Positions 27,601 through 35,658 of a stretch of 64,000 nt of DNA are shown in pieces. Every line of letters starts with the position of its first letter. Position 1 is the stretch's first letter. The position numbers were made by a program, and so were the translations under genes. Under the pieces are notes generated by a model that was given only the letters and a program-made list of their open reading frames with translations, was not told the DNA's origin and made no database searches. Origin of the DNA: Chitinophaga agrisoli (GTDB lineage Bacteria > Bacteroidota > Bacteroidia > Chitinophagales > Chitinophagaceae); the NCBI RefSeq assembly GCF_008386695.1, contig NZ_VUOC01000004.1, forward strand, positions 3,386,576-3,450,575, given 5' to 3'.

Positions 27601-28198
27601 CTATCTGGTTGGTGAGCACATACAGGTCCAGGTCTCCATCGTTATCGTAATCAAAGAAAGCGCTCATGATGGAGTAGCCGGCGTCGTTTACGCCGTATTC
27701 CTTTGCCATTTCGCGGAATACAGGCACCCCGGTGGTTTTATCCACCCCCTGGTTTACAAACAGCATATTCTGGCGGCGGGTACTGTCTTTATTCATAGCG
27801 GCGCATATGTACAGGTCCATACGGCCATCGCTGTTAATATCCACTGCCGCTACGCCGGTGCACCATTTTCCATCGCCGCCTACGCCGGCCTTATCTGTTA
27901 CATCTTTAAAATGCAGGTTGCCCTCATTCAGGTAAAGGCGGTTGGCCACCATATTACCGGTAAAACAGAGATCCGGCAGGCTGTCATTGTTAAAGTCTGC
28001 AATGGCTACGCCGCCGCCGTTGTAGATGTACTCAAAGTTGAGCACATTCAGGCTGTCGGTGTCTGTAATAATATTATTGAAATCGATGCCGGAGCGGGAT
28101 GCATTGAGTGGTTGGAATAATGTAGGTCTTCGGTTACAGGAGCTGATAAGCCCTGCTAACATCCACATAAACAACCATAAACGAATGGTGGTTTTCAT
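24623..28198 (-). CDS. FG-GAP/VCBS-repeat lipoprotein with ASPIC/UnbV domain (CRTAC1-like)
   Basis: A 1191-residue surface-exposed lipoprotein (lipobox LISSC, Cys21). It is built from many FG-GAP/VCBS calcium-binding blades with DxNxDGxxD motifs, e.g. VDINSDGRMDLYICAAM, FFDYDNDGDLDLYVLTN, VDGDNDLDLYIASGS, VAADVNGDGNLDVVINGND. An ASPIC/UnbV domain lies in the middle (about 530-590, IENVAHFGLGAVDTVTAVKV), separating two beta-propeller-like halves. Such proteins usually accompany SusCD pairs and are thought to bind ligands or surfaces; no activity is established. It lies between SusD (125 bases upstream) and the haloperoxidase-type gene. The length is typical (1100-1200). Confidence 0.92.
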   Translation of the reverse strand: MKTTIRLWLFMWMLAGLISSCNRRPTLFQPLNASRSGIDFNNIITDTDSLNVLNFEYIYNGGGVAIADFNNDSLPDLCFTGNMVANRLYLNEGNLHFKDVTDKAGVGGDGKWCTGVAAVDINSDGRMDLYICAAMNKDSTRRQNMLFVNQGVDKTTGVPVFREMAKEYGVNDAGYSIMSAFFDYDNDGDLDLYVLTNQIDSAHFPSKYKPRALDGSSLNTDRLYRNDWNDSLHHPVYTNVSKQAGILIEGYGLGINITDINRDGWKDIYVANDFLSNDILYINNHNGTFTDRSAEYCKHTAYSAMGTDVNDINNDGLVDIVSLDMLPETNLRKKMMMNANNYFTYINNDQYGYQYQYPRNMLQLNRGAVPGGDSIPAVAFSDIGFMAGIAETDWSWTPMVVDFDNDGYRDIIVTNGFPRDITDHDFVSFHATAGPYASTEFMLDQLPRVKIPDYAFRNNGNLTFTNVAKDWGMDQPSFSNGAAYADLDGDGDLDYVVNNINDKAEIYENKSDQLPNPAHWLRIQWKGPTHNPQAQGALVEISYQQNGRPQQQVYENTVYRGYLSSIENVAHFGLGAVDTVTAVKVTWPGGGVQTWRNVPANRLLVADYTLSQLKPDTEAMPVKALFTTVTDSVGVNFIHHEFDYIDFNDQKLLPHKLSQYGPALAVGDVDGNGLDDIFIGGATQFKGAFLLQEPGGAFTQKDLLPGLADSKAAEDMGCLLLDVDGDNDLDLYIASGSCENKAGSLSYRDRLYLNNGKGSFTEAQGAIPVIYASKSCVKAADFDRDGDLDLFIGGRVEPGKYPVPVNSYLLRNDSKEDQVKFTDITTAAAPALQQVGLICDALWTDYDNDGWTDLLLAGEWMAPVFLHNRQGKLERAKTGLEQEAGWWSSLVAGDFDNDGDMDYIAGNTGLNTLYRASAKEPVCIYAADFDKNGSFDAVPTLFLPDSTGKKREFPAHTRDDLIKQMIMMRARFPRYHDFAIATIQDLLKPEELKGALQLKATNLRSCYLENKGNGRFTCTPLPLLAQAAPLYGMVAADVNGDGNLDVVINGNDFGTEVSVGRYDALDGLVLLGNGKGDFEPMDIRSSGIYIPGDGKALVQLKDGQGRLLLAASQNQGPLKIFRARQPVQQLALRPNDAWATVRYASGQTQKQECSYGQGFLSQSGRSLVFTAPVRSVEITDYRGQKRTASLQ

Positions 28199-28323
28199 TG
28201 CCCTTAGTGATTTGTCCCTCAGTGAAGTGGTGTTCCCCTGTACGTGATGATGTGGCGGCTACAAACCAGGGGTAAATAAAAGAGAGGCACAAGTGCCTCT
28301 CCTTCCGCCATTCTAAAACCTGA

Positions 28324-30081
28324 TCAATAATCAGGATTCTGTTTCAGAGCACTAACCCCGTTGGTCGCGCTCAAATCAATTTGCCGTTGCGGTATCGGGT
28401 AATAAATATTTTTCGGATCAACAAACCTGGCGCCTCTTAAAAGGCTCATGATGCCAGATTCGTATGCAATATAAGCATTTATCGCGGAACTTGCCTCTCC
28501 CCAGCGCACTAAATCAAAAAATCTGTGTCCTTCCATGGCCAGTTCAAGCTTCCGTTCAAAGTGGACGGCCTTCCTGGCATCGGCCTGTACCGTCCAAGCT
28601 GTCTTGTATGTGTTGATCACATAATTGGCAGCCAAACTACCATCCGGTCTTTTTACCCAGGCAGCGGTATCTTTCATAGCCCTTGTACGTACGTCATTTA
28701 CATATTCCCGGGCTTTTTCCAGGGAACCGATCTCTACTTCGCATTCTGCAGCCCAGAGGAGCACATCAGCATAGCGGATCAGGATGTAATTGATGGCGGT
28801 GAGGCCGTTTGTCCAGGAGGAACCGTCTGTGAGGACTTTTTCCTGGGATTTGTAATATACATTCTTCTTGGGAGAATAAGGACCACCGTTTGACTGGTCA
28901 CGAATCCAGGACACGCCCGGGTGGTTGCCCCAATCAAGATAAGGAATTCCCCTGCGGCCTACCGTCCAGTCAAGACGAGGATCGAGCGGGCCGGCATCCG
29001 GTGTAAAGGCAGCGCCTGCTGCTACGCCCTGGTCGCTCTTTACCTGGTTGGCGCCCGTGTTATAGGAACCATCCAGTAAGGGCAGCCCGGTAGTGGGGTT
29101 GGTGCGGTAAGAGTTCACCAGTTCCTGTGTAGGCTGGAAGAAACCGCAACATCCGCCCGGCGCACCGGCATCGGAATAAGGGAAATTCAGTATCTGATCA
29201 GGATTGGCGTTATTGCCAGCGCCGCCGTCATTAACGGAAGCCTGTACAGCAAATATGGATTCTGGGCCGTTCTTTGTGTCTGCGTTGTAATTGTCCGGGA
29301 AATGGGTTGCCAGGGCAAATTTGGTCCCTTTGGGATTTACGCCACTGGCGATAATGGCTTCCAGGAGGGGTTTAGCTTCCGCGTACTTTTTTTCGTACAT
29401 ATAGGCCTTAGCCAGGAAAGCGGCAGCTACCCATTTATTGGCGCGGCCTATCTGGGCCATGGCATTTGGCAGGGTATCGTAAGCTGCTTTCAGGTCTGCC
29501 TCAATTTTTGGCCAGGCGTCATCTGTGTTCGCTACTTTATAATTGCCGGCTACATAATCGATGGTCTCATCCACGTAAGGGATGTTGTTCCACATCTTCT
29601 TGGCTTCCAGGTGATAGAAACCGCGCAGGAAACGGGCTTCGCCCCGGATACGGGTACGGTCCTCATCGCTTACATCTGCCAGGGCCAATGCCTTGAGCAC
29701 ATTGTTTGCGCGGGCCACGCCATCGTATACCGCTTTCCATTTCACATTATAGAAATCATTGGTAGGCTGTGACTCATATCTTTCGATAGGGTTGATATCT
29801 GCCTGGTCACCGGCATTGGAGCCCTTATGCGCATCGCCACCGGCCATACTGCCATACACCCAGTTGGTACAGGACGCCTGCCAGTTGAAGCCGTTGTAGT
29901 TGCCGTCCAGCACCGCGTAGGCGCCTATGAGCAGCTCTTCTACCCCCTTTTTGGTGTTTACATCGGCGTCTCCAAGCTGGCCGATGGGGTTCCTGCTCAG
30001 GAAGGATTTTTTACACGCGTAAAAGACCACGCTCACCGTTCCCGCCAACAGCAACATCCCTATGATCGCTTTATTTTTCAT
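28324..30081 (-). CDS. SusD/RagB-family lipoprotein, second system
   Basis: A 585-residue SusD homologue with lipobox VVFYAC (Cys23). Typical features: FLSRNPIGQLGDADVNTKKG near the start, TPR-type helices (RIRGEARFLRGFYHLEAKKM, KWVAAAFLAKAYMYEKKY), ILIRYADVLLWAAECEVE, and the C-terminal HFERKLELAMEGHRFFDLVR with IYYPIPQRQIDL. It pairs with the SusC homologue encoded 125 bases upstream. The neighbours suggest a nutrient-uptake unit with the FG-GAP and haloperoxidase-type lipoproteins, but the ligand is unknown. Confidence 0.94.
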   Translation of the reverse strand: MKNKAIIGMLLLAGTVSVVFYACKKSFLSRNPIGQLGDADVNTKKGVEELLIGAYAVLDGNYNGFNWQASCTNWVYGSMAGGDAHKGSNAGDQADINPIERYESQPTNDFYNVKWKAVYDGVARANNVLKALALADVSDEDRTRIRGEARFLRGFYHLEAKKMWNNIPYVDETIDYVAGNYKVANTDDAWPKIEADLKAAYDTLPNAMAQIGRANKWVAAAFLAKAYMYEKKYAEAKPLLEAIIASGVNPKGTKFALATHFPDNYNADTKNGPESIFAVQASVNDGGAGNNANPDQILNFPYSDAGAPGGCCGFFQPTQELVNSYRTNPTTGLPLLDGSYNTGANQVKSDQGVAAGAAFTPDAGPLDPRLDWTVGRRGIPYLDWGNHPGVSWIRDQSNGGPYSPKKNVYYKSQEKVLTDGSSWTNGLTAINYILIRYADVLLWAAECEVEIGSLEKAREYVNDVRTRAMKDTAAWVKRPDGSLAANYVINTYKTAWTVQADARKAVHFERKLELAMEGHRFFDLVRWGEASSAINAYIAYESGIMSLLRGARFVDPKNIYYPIPQRQIDLSATNGVSALKQNPDY

Positions 30082-30206
30082 CCGTTAAGATTTTAATATG
30101 TTTGAATGGCCCCTTTTCTTCCTGCCTGCTTTATTTTATCTGCAGCTCATGCATCGTTGTCAGGGCGCAGACAGGATACTATAGGTAGTCCGTTGAATGT
30201 TTATGA

Positions 30207-33200
30207 TCAAAAAGTGGCGCTCAGACCCAGTATAAACTGGCGGGTAAGCGGATAGTTACCGTAGTCCACACCAAAATTGGTATCCACCCCACTCACCGCA
30301 GGGTCCAGGCCCTTGTATTTGGTGATGGTGAATACGTTGGTGGTCTGTACGTATACTTTCAGTTTTTCCATACCAATTGTCCGCGAGGTATAAGCGGGCA
30401 GCGTATAGCTGAGCTGCAGGTTGCGCGCCCGGATATAATCACCGTCTTCCATATAGTAGGAGTTAGGCTGGGTATTGGTGCTGAAGTTAGATACGTCTTC
30501 GAAAATGGGTACGGAAGTGTTCTTATTATTCGGCGTCCAGGAGCTCAACACACGGTCGCTGATGGCCTGTCCCGGGAAAGAGGGATAGAAGTCCGTAAAC
30601 CAGCGGGTGTAGTTGATCACCTTAGAGCCTTGTACCATGTACAGGAACAGGTTCAGGTCAAAGCCTTTGTAACCAATGGTGAGGTCCAGGCCGGAGGTGA
30701 GGCGCGGGTTGGGATCGCCAAAGAACACGCGGTCATCCGGAGAGATCCTTTTATCGCCATTCACATCGCGGTATTTAAAGCGGCCGGGAGCAGCGCCATC
30801 CTGTATGGGGCTGTTCTTTACATCATTATCATCCTGGAAAAGGCCAATCACATCATAACCAAAGAAAGCGGAGATCGGGTGGCCTACTGCGTTACGGGTA
30901 AAGGTACCTATACGGGTGGAGCCGAAGCTGTTACCGTCAAAGTAATCTACGCCTTCCGCCAGTTTGGTGATCTCGTTCTTGTAGGTGGTTAGGGTAAGGT
31001 TGGCCTCATAACGCCAGTTCTTGGAGAAGTTACCGCGTTTGATGATCTGGAGGTCTATACCCTTGTTCAGCATACTGGCTACGTTAATGGTAGGATAGGT
31101 CACCTGTCCTAAAGTAGCGGCCAGTTCCGGGTTATAGAGCAGATCCCTGGTGCGTTTGTGATACCAGTCGAATATGATGTCCATGGTATTGTTGAACAAC
31201 GTAACATCCATACCGATGTTGGTGGTAACGTTGGTTTCCCAGCGGCCTTCCGGGTTACCGATCCTGGCTTTGTTCAACCCTTCGAAAGTAGCAGTGTTAG
31301 CGCCATCTATAGCATAGGCAGAGAAAGAAGCACTGGCAGCATATAGGTTATATTGGTTGTTAAGATCTATACGTTGGTTCCCCATCAAACCCCAGCCGCC
31401 GCGGATCTTCAGTTCATTGAGCCAGGACACATTACGCAGGAAGTCTTCCTGGCTGATGCGCCAGCCGCCAGAGATAGCGGGGAAGGTACCATACCTGTTG
31501 GCGATACCAAAGTTAGAGGAGCCATCCCTTCTGAGCACAAAACTCAGCAGGTACCTGTCCAGCAGGGTGTAGTCTATTTTACCAAAGATGGAGAAGATAT
31601 CGTTACCGGGGCTGCCATCACTGTTGGCAGTACGGCCGGAGGATTGCGTAGTAGTAAGTGTGCGGTAGTCTACCACATTGGTGAAGGGGTTCAGACCGGT
31701 GCCTGCCAGGTTACGGCCGGCGCCATCGCGGATGGCCTCTATGCCTACCAGGGCCTTGATATCGTGCATACCAAAGGTATGTTGATAGCGGAGGGTGTTG
31801 GTCCAGGTCCAGCTGTAACCATAACCTGCATTTTCGAATAACAGGTCGTTACCGATGTTCTCAGAGTTTTCGTATGTCTTGGGGGTGATACCATTTGCAT
31901 AGAAGCTAAACAGGCCGCCACCAAAGCTACTGCGGAAGGTGAGGTCTTTTAAGATATCTGCTTCTGCATATACGTTACCGAAGATACCGAAGGCATGTCC
32001 TTTATTATCTTTTGCACGAGTTTGGTTAGCAACCGGGTTGCTGGGGTTATTAAACCCTTTAGCTGCGGTACCGGCCCATCCGCCGTTAATATCATAGATG
32101 GGTATGAGGGGGTTCATACGATAAGCCAGGGAAATGGCGTTACCCTCATCCAGGTTGGTGAGCTGCGGGTTATCCCTAAGCGCTATCTGGAAATTCTCAC
32201 CTATACGTACCCTGTTCTTAATGGTAAATTCCGAGTTAGCGCGGACGGTGTAACGTTTAAGGTAAGTGCTCATTACCACACCCTGCTGGTTATAGTAACC
32301 CAGGCCCAGGTAGAAGCGGGAATTATCGCTACCGCCAGAGAGGCCTACAGAGTGTTGCTGGATGGGCGCTGTGCGGGTCACTGCATCATACCAGTCTGTA
32401 CCGGCTTTATTGGCCCGTACGATCTGGTAGAGCGCACCTTTATTGGGATCGATATTATACAGGCTGGGATCAAGGGCAGGGTCACCTTCGAACAGGCCGG
32501 CTTTATCACCTGCCTTGATATAATCAGGCAATACGGGGTTTACGCCGTTGCCATACTGATCGTTCTTGGGATTGCCATTGGGCTCCAGCTTACCGGCATT
32601 GCGTAATGCGCTCCAGGTATAGTCTGCGGTTTGCTGGGGATTCAGGACCTTAAACCCTTTACCAGGGTTCTGCCATCCGTAGGAACCATCATAGGTAACC
32701 GTTAGTTTACCACGGGTACCGCGTTTGGTGGTGATCACGATCACACCGGCAGAGGCGCGGGCGCCGTATATAGAGGCGGAGCCGGCGTCTTTCAGTACGG
32801 TGGTGGTCTCAATATCAAAGCTGTTGATATTCTCAATACTGAAGGTAGGCACGCCATCTACGATATAGAGGGGCTCATTACCCGCAAAAGAGGCAAAGCC
32901 CCTGATACGTACCAGGCTGGTAGTACCAGGCTGACCGGAAGAAAGCACGGTTAAACCGGCAACGCGGCCCTGCAGCTGTTGTTCTGCATTACCGGCCGGT
33001 ACGGCTACCAGTTCTTTGGCCTTTACCGTGGAAACGGCGCCTACGATCTCTTTACGTTGCTGGGTGGTATAACCAGTTACCACCAGTTCGTTGAGTGAGC
33101 TGGCAGAGGATTCCAGGCGGACATCAACGGTGGAGCCCTGTCCTACCGTCACTTCCAGGGGTTTAAACCCTACAAATGAAACGACCAGGGTGGCGTTGTC

Positions 33201-33413
33201 AGGCACTGTTAATGAAAAAGCACCATTCACATCGGTGACGGTGCCAGTGCTGGTGCCTTTAACCTGTACGGTAGCGCCTACTACAGGTTCGCTATTTTCA
33301 GAAGACGTAATATGCCCGGAAATTTTCCTGGTTTGGGCAAAGGTGCTGTTGACTAGGAGTAGAAATAACAGACAACAGCACCATGCCACCAGATTGTGGT
33401 AGATTTTTTTCAT
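30207..33413 (-). CDS. SusC/RagA-family TonB-linked outer membrane protein, second system
   Basis: A 1068-residue TonB-dependent transporter. A signal peptide (CCCLLFLLLVNSTFAQ) is followed by a carboxypeptidase-like domain (ISGHITSSENSEPVVGATVQ, about 30-105), the TonB-box-like region LNELVVTGYTTQQRKEIVG, the plug (QQLQGRVAGLTVLSSGQPG, LYIVDGVPTF, VLKDAGSASIYGARASAGVI) and a barrel ending RQFILGLSATF. No STN domain is seen and no FecI/FecR genes are adjacent, so this copy is regulated differently from the 13.7 kb one. It heads a minus-strand series SusC, SusD, FG-GAP, haloperoxidase-type, eboA, eboB, eboC. The 293 bases before it are AT-rich and must hold its promoter. Confidence 0.95.
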   Translation of the reverse strand: MKKIYHNLVAWCCCLLFLLLVNSTFAQTRKISGHITSSENSEPVVGATVQVKGTSTGTVTDVNGAFSLTVPDNATLVVSFVGFKPLEVTVGQGSTVDVRLESSASSLNELVVTGYTTQQRKEIVGAVSTVKAKELVAVPAGNAEQQLQGRVAGLTVLSSGQPGTTSLVRIRGFASFAGNEPLYIVDGVPTFSIENINSFDIETTTVLKDAGSASIYGARASAGVIVITTKRGTRGKLTVTYDGSYGWQNPGKGFKVLNPQQTADYTWSALRNAGKLEPNGNPKNDQYGNGVNPVLPDYIKAGDKAGLFEGDPALDPSLYNIDPNKGALYQIVRANKAGTDWYDAVTRTAPIQQHSVGLSGGSDNSRFYLGLGYYNQQGVVMSTYLKRYTVRANSEFTIKNRVRIGENFQIALRDNPQLTNLDEGNAISLAYRMNPLIPIYDINGGWAGTAAKGFNNPSNPVANQTRAKDNKGHAFGIFGNVYAEADILKDLTFRSSFGGGLFSFYANGITPKTYENSENIGNDLLFENAGYGYSWTWTNTLRYQHTFGMHDIKALVGIEAIRDGAGRNLAGTGLNPFTNVVDYRTLTTTQSSGRTANSDGSPGNDIFSIFGKIDYTLLDRYLLSFVLRRDGSSNFGIANRYGTFPAISGGWRISQEDFLRNVSWLNELKIRGGWGLMGNQRIDLNNQYNLYAASASFSAYAIDGANTATFEGLNKARIGNPEGRWETNVTTNIGMDVTLFNNTMDIIFDWYHKRTRDLLYNPELAATLGQVTYPTINVASMLNKGIDLQIIKRGNFSKNWRYEANLTLTTYKNEITKLAEGVDYFDGNSFGSTRIGTFTRNAVGHPISAFFGYDVIGLFQDDNDVKNSPIQDGAAPGRFKYRDVNGDKRISPDDRVFFGDPNPRLTSGLDLTIGYKGFDLNLFLYMVQGSKVINYTRWFTDFYPSFPGQAISDRVLSSWTPNNKNTSVPIFEDVSNFSTNTQPNSYYMEDGDYIRARNLQLSYTLPAYTSRTIGMEKLKVYVQTTNVFTITKYKGLDPAVSGVDTNFGVDYGNYPLTRQFILGLSATF

Positions 33414-33706
33414 AACGTGGCTTTATAAAGGCTTTATGTGTGTGAATTATTTTTGCAAGATTTTGGTAGTTACTTTCGAGATAACAGCTTTATAATTCCT
33501 TTACAACGTGAATTTTGGTTGCGCTAATCAGATTTTGGTTTGTGCTCAGTGTCTTTATTGTTAACCCAATTTATAACTTTATTTTAACATTTGCAAGTAT
33601 TTATTTCACATTTTTCAAAAAAACTTCCCTGAGTGCCAACACTCTATATAAATAAAACATAATGTCCGCGCATATTTATAATTTGTGTTAAAATGCTATA
33701 TACAAC

Positions 33707-34135
33707 ATGAAAGTATTCATGAAAATATTCAACGTTTTCTTTTGCGTTGTTTTCATTGTATTTGCCGGGCTGCAGTACAATGATCCTGATCCCTATATCT
33801 GGATGCCCATCTATCTTTATGCAGCGGTGTTGTGCTGGCTGGCTTCCCGTAAGAAATTTTACCGGGGCGCTTACCTGATCGGTATTGTGGTGTACCTGGC
33901 CTATGCTACTTATCTCTTTTTTGATAAGTATGGCGTAATGGATTGGGCCACAGAGCATAACGCGGAGAATATTGCGCAGACAATGAAGGCGGGTAAACCC
34001 TGGATAGAGGAAACCCGGGAGTTTTTTGGGTTGTTTATATTGATCATCGTATTGCTGATCAATCATATATACTCCGGCCAGCGGGATATGAAAAAGCAGC
34101 GGAAGCAGGCGATGAAAATGAAAAAGCGGAGTTAG
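33707..34135 (+). CDS. TMEM220-family small membrane protein
   Basis: A 142-residue inner-membrane protein with four hydrophobic helices. The motif FAGLQYNDPDPYIWMPIYLY near the N-terminus is the signature of the transmembrane 220 family; the last helix (FFGLFILIIVLLINHIY) is followed by a strongly basic tail rich in Lys/Met. Function is unknown for the family. It is a single gene divergent from the SusC gene and convergent with the thioredoxin gene. Confidence 0.85.
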   Translation: MKVFMKIFNVFFCVVFIVFAGLQYNDPDPYIWMPIYLYAAVLCWLASRKKFYRGAYLIGIVVYLAYATYLFFDKYGVMDWATEHNAENIAQTMKAGKPWIEETREFFGLFILIIVLLINHIYSGQRDMKKQRKQAMKMKKRS

Positions 34136-34178
34136 GCAAAAATTTGCAGCATCGTTTCAAAATAGGTGGGATACGGGT

Positions 34179-34222
34179 GTCAATGCAGTTGCAATGCAGT
34201 GTCAATGCAGTTACCATGCAAT
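34179..34222. repeat. 11-base tandem repeat, four units
   Basis: Four units follow with exact 11-base period: GTCAATGCAGT, TGCAATGCAGT, GTCAATGCAGT, TACCATGCAAT. They begin 43 bases past the TMEM220 gene stop, in the gap to the convergent thioredoxin gene. The period is close to one DNA helical turn. Confidence 0.7.
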
Positions 34223-34416
34223 AACAAGGCTTTTTCCTCAAACGTTATGTAAATGCTGTTATGAAAAAACTGTATACGTTCTCTATTAAGAAAGCCCCTT
34301 TTAAAAGAAACCACCCAGCCGGAAAAGCCACACATTAATAATGGTGATCATAAATATGCAATGTAGTACCTGGCGGTCATGATAGCGGTATAGTTTTATG
34401 GCGTTATAATGACCGT

Positions 34417-35535
34417 CTAGTAATACCTCCCTATCAGCTTATTTTCCACGATGGCTTTGCGTAGTTCCAACATGTTAACGGCCCCCTGCTGACGGAACAC
34501 GATCTTCCCTCCAGGTTCCACCAGTACCGTATAGGGCAAGGCGCCCTGCCAGGCCGGATCCACCGCTTCTATCAACTGGTATTTATCGCTGCCGCTGTAG
34601 AGGTAGTTCTTATTGGACGCTTCCAGCTTTTTTAACTGGGCCAGCGCTTTGGCCATTTTTTCCGGACTGTCTGTAGTGATGGTAATGAACTCAAAATCAC
34701 GCTCCCGGTACATACGGTCTGTGTTGATGAACTCCGGCAGCTCCTGTATGCAGGGGCCGCACCAGGTGGCCCATATATTAATAAGGCGCAGCTTATCCCC
34801 GTCGTTTCTGAGCAGCTGTTTGATACCGGCGGCATCCATGGTATCCAGGCTTACGGGGCGTTTAGCCCATTCCTCATGGATCTTTTTATTCCACTCATCC
34901 TTCCAGGCCCATTTAACGGAGCAGCCAAAGGTTTTCTGTACGGGGTTAGGCACTTCTTTGTGCGCCAACACCGCGTCTATGGCGCCGCGGATATCTTCCG
35001 CCTGCCCTGTTCCGGGTTTTTCCTTACTATCCAGGCGGCCGGAGTAACGCAGCTTGCGGGCCTCGTCAAATATAAAGGCATGCGGGGTGGCAATAGGCCC
35101 GTAGGCCAACGATACCTGCTGGTTATCCCCATCATACAGATAAGGGAAATTAAACCCGTGCTGTTTGGCGCGCAGCTGCATCTCCTCGTAGGTATCGCTC
35201 ATCTCCGTGTAACCCAGTTCTCCCAGGTTCACTGCCTTGGGGCTGTTGGGCGAGATCACCACTACGGCTACCTGTTTAGGCACATAATCCTTCGTAAGCT
35301 GCTTAATGCGCTCCTCATAGGCCTGCGCCGTGGGGCAGTGGTTACAGCTAAAGACGATAGCCAATACTTTGGCTTTGGCAAAACTGCCGAGGGTATATGT
35401 TTTTCCATCTGTGCCTTTCAGGGAGAAAGCGGGCGCCGCCGCGCCGATGGATAGTGTTTTGGGCTCCGGGTGTTCCTGCGCCCAGGTGCTGATCGCGCCC
35501 AGCAGGAGCAACAGGCAGAATAATGGCTTTTTCAT
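34417..35535 (-). CDS. Exported protein with two thioredoxin folds (redoxin plus TlpA-like)
   Basis: A 372-residue periplasmic protein. The start at 35535 opens on the signal peptide MKKPLFCLLLLLGAISTWAQ; a start at 35595 would only add a leader without function. The first domain (about 25-190) is redoxin-like with the active-site region VFSCNHCPTAQAYEE (CNHC). The second (about 225-370) is TlpA-like with WATWCGPCIQELPEF (CGPC) and the cis-Pro region GALPYTVLV. It could reduce or oxidise periplasmic disulphides, for example in c-type cytochrome maturation, which would fit the two cytochrome c genes upstream. It is last in the minus-strand sugar-oxidation locus, but a terminator separates it from the fusion gene. 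Confidence 0.88.
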   Translation of the reverse strand: MKKPLFCLLLLLGAISTWAQEHPEPKTLSIGAAAPAFSLKGTDGKTYTLGSFAKAKVLAIVFSCNHCPTAQAYEERIKQLTKDYVPKQVAVVVISPNSPKAVNLGELGYTEMSDTYEEMQLRAKQHGFNFPYLYDGDNQQVSLAYGPIATPHAFIFDEARKLRYSGRLDSKEKPGTGQAEDIRGAIDAVLAHKEVPNPVQKTFGCSVKWAWKDEWNKKIHEEWAKRPVSLDTMDAAGIKQLLRNDGDKLRLINIWATWCGPCIQELPEFINTDRMYRERDFEFITITTDSPEKMAKALAQLKKLEASNKNYLYSGSDKYQLIEAVDPAWQGALPYTVLVEPGGKIVFRQQGAVNMLELRKAIVENKLIGRYY

Positions 35536-35593
35536 AACTGAAACGGGGATTGATAAGGTAGAATAAGATACCAAAACTTTCCGGAGTTTGGGC

Positions 35594-35634
35594 ATAAAAA
35601 AAGAGACTGTACCAGGCGGTGGTACAGTCTCTTT
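35594..35634 (-). terminator. Rho-independent terminator after the ThuA/dehydrogenase fusion gene
   Basis: A perfect 14 bp stem (AAAGAGACTGTACC / GGTACAGTCTCTTT) with a 7-base loop. On the minus strand it is followed by a run of T residues. It lies 25 bases past the stop of the fusion gene and ahead of the thioredoxin gene, which therefore needs its own promoter. Confidence 0.88.
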
Positions 35635-35658
35635 GTAAAAAGTAAAATAAATAACTGC

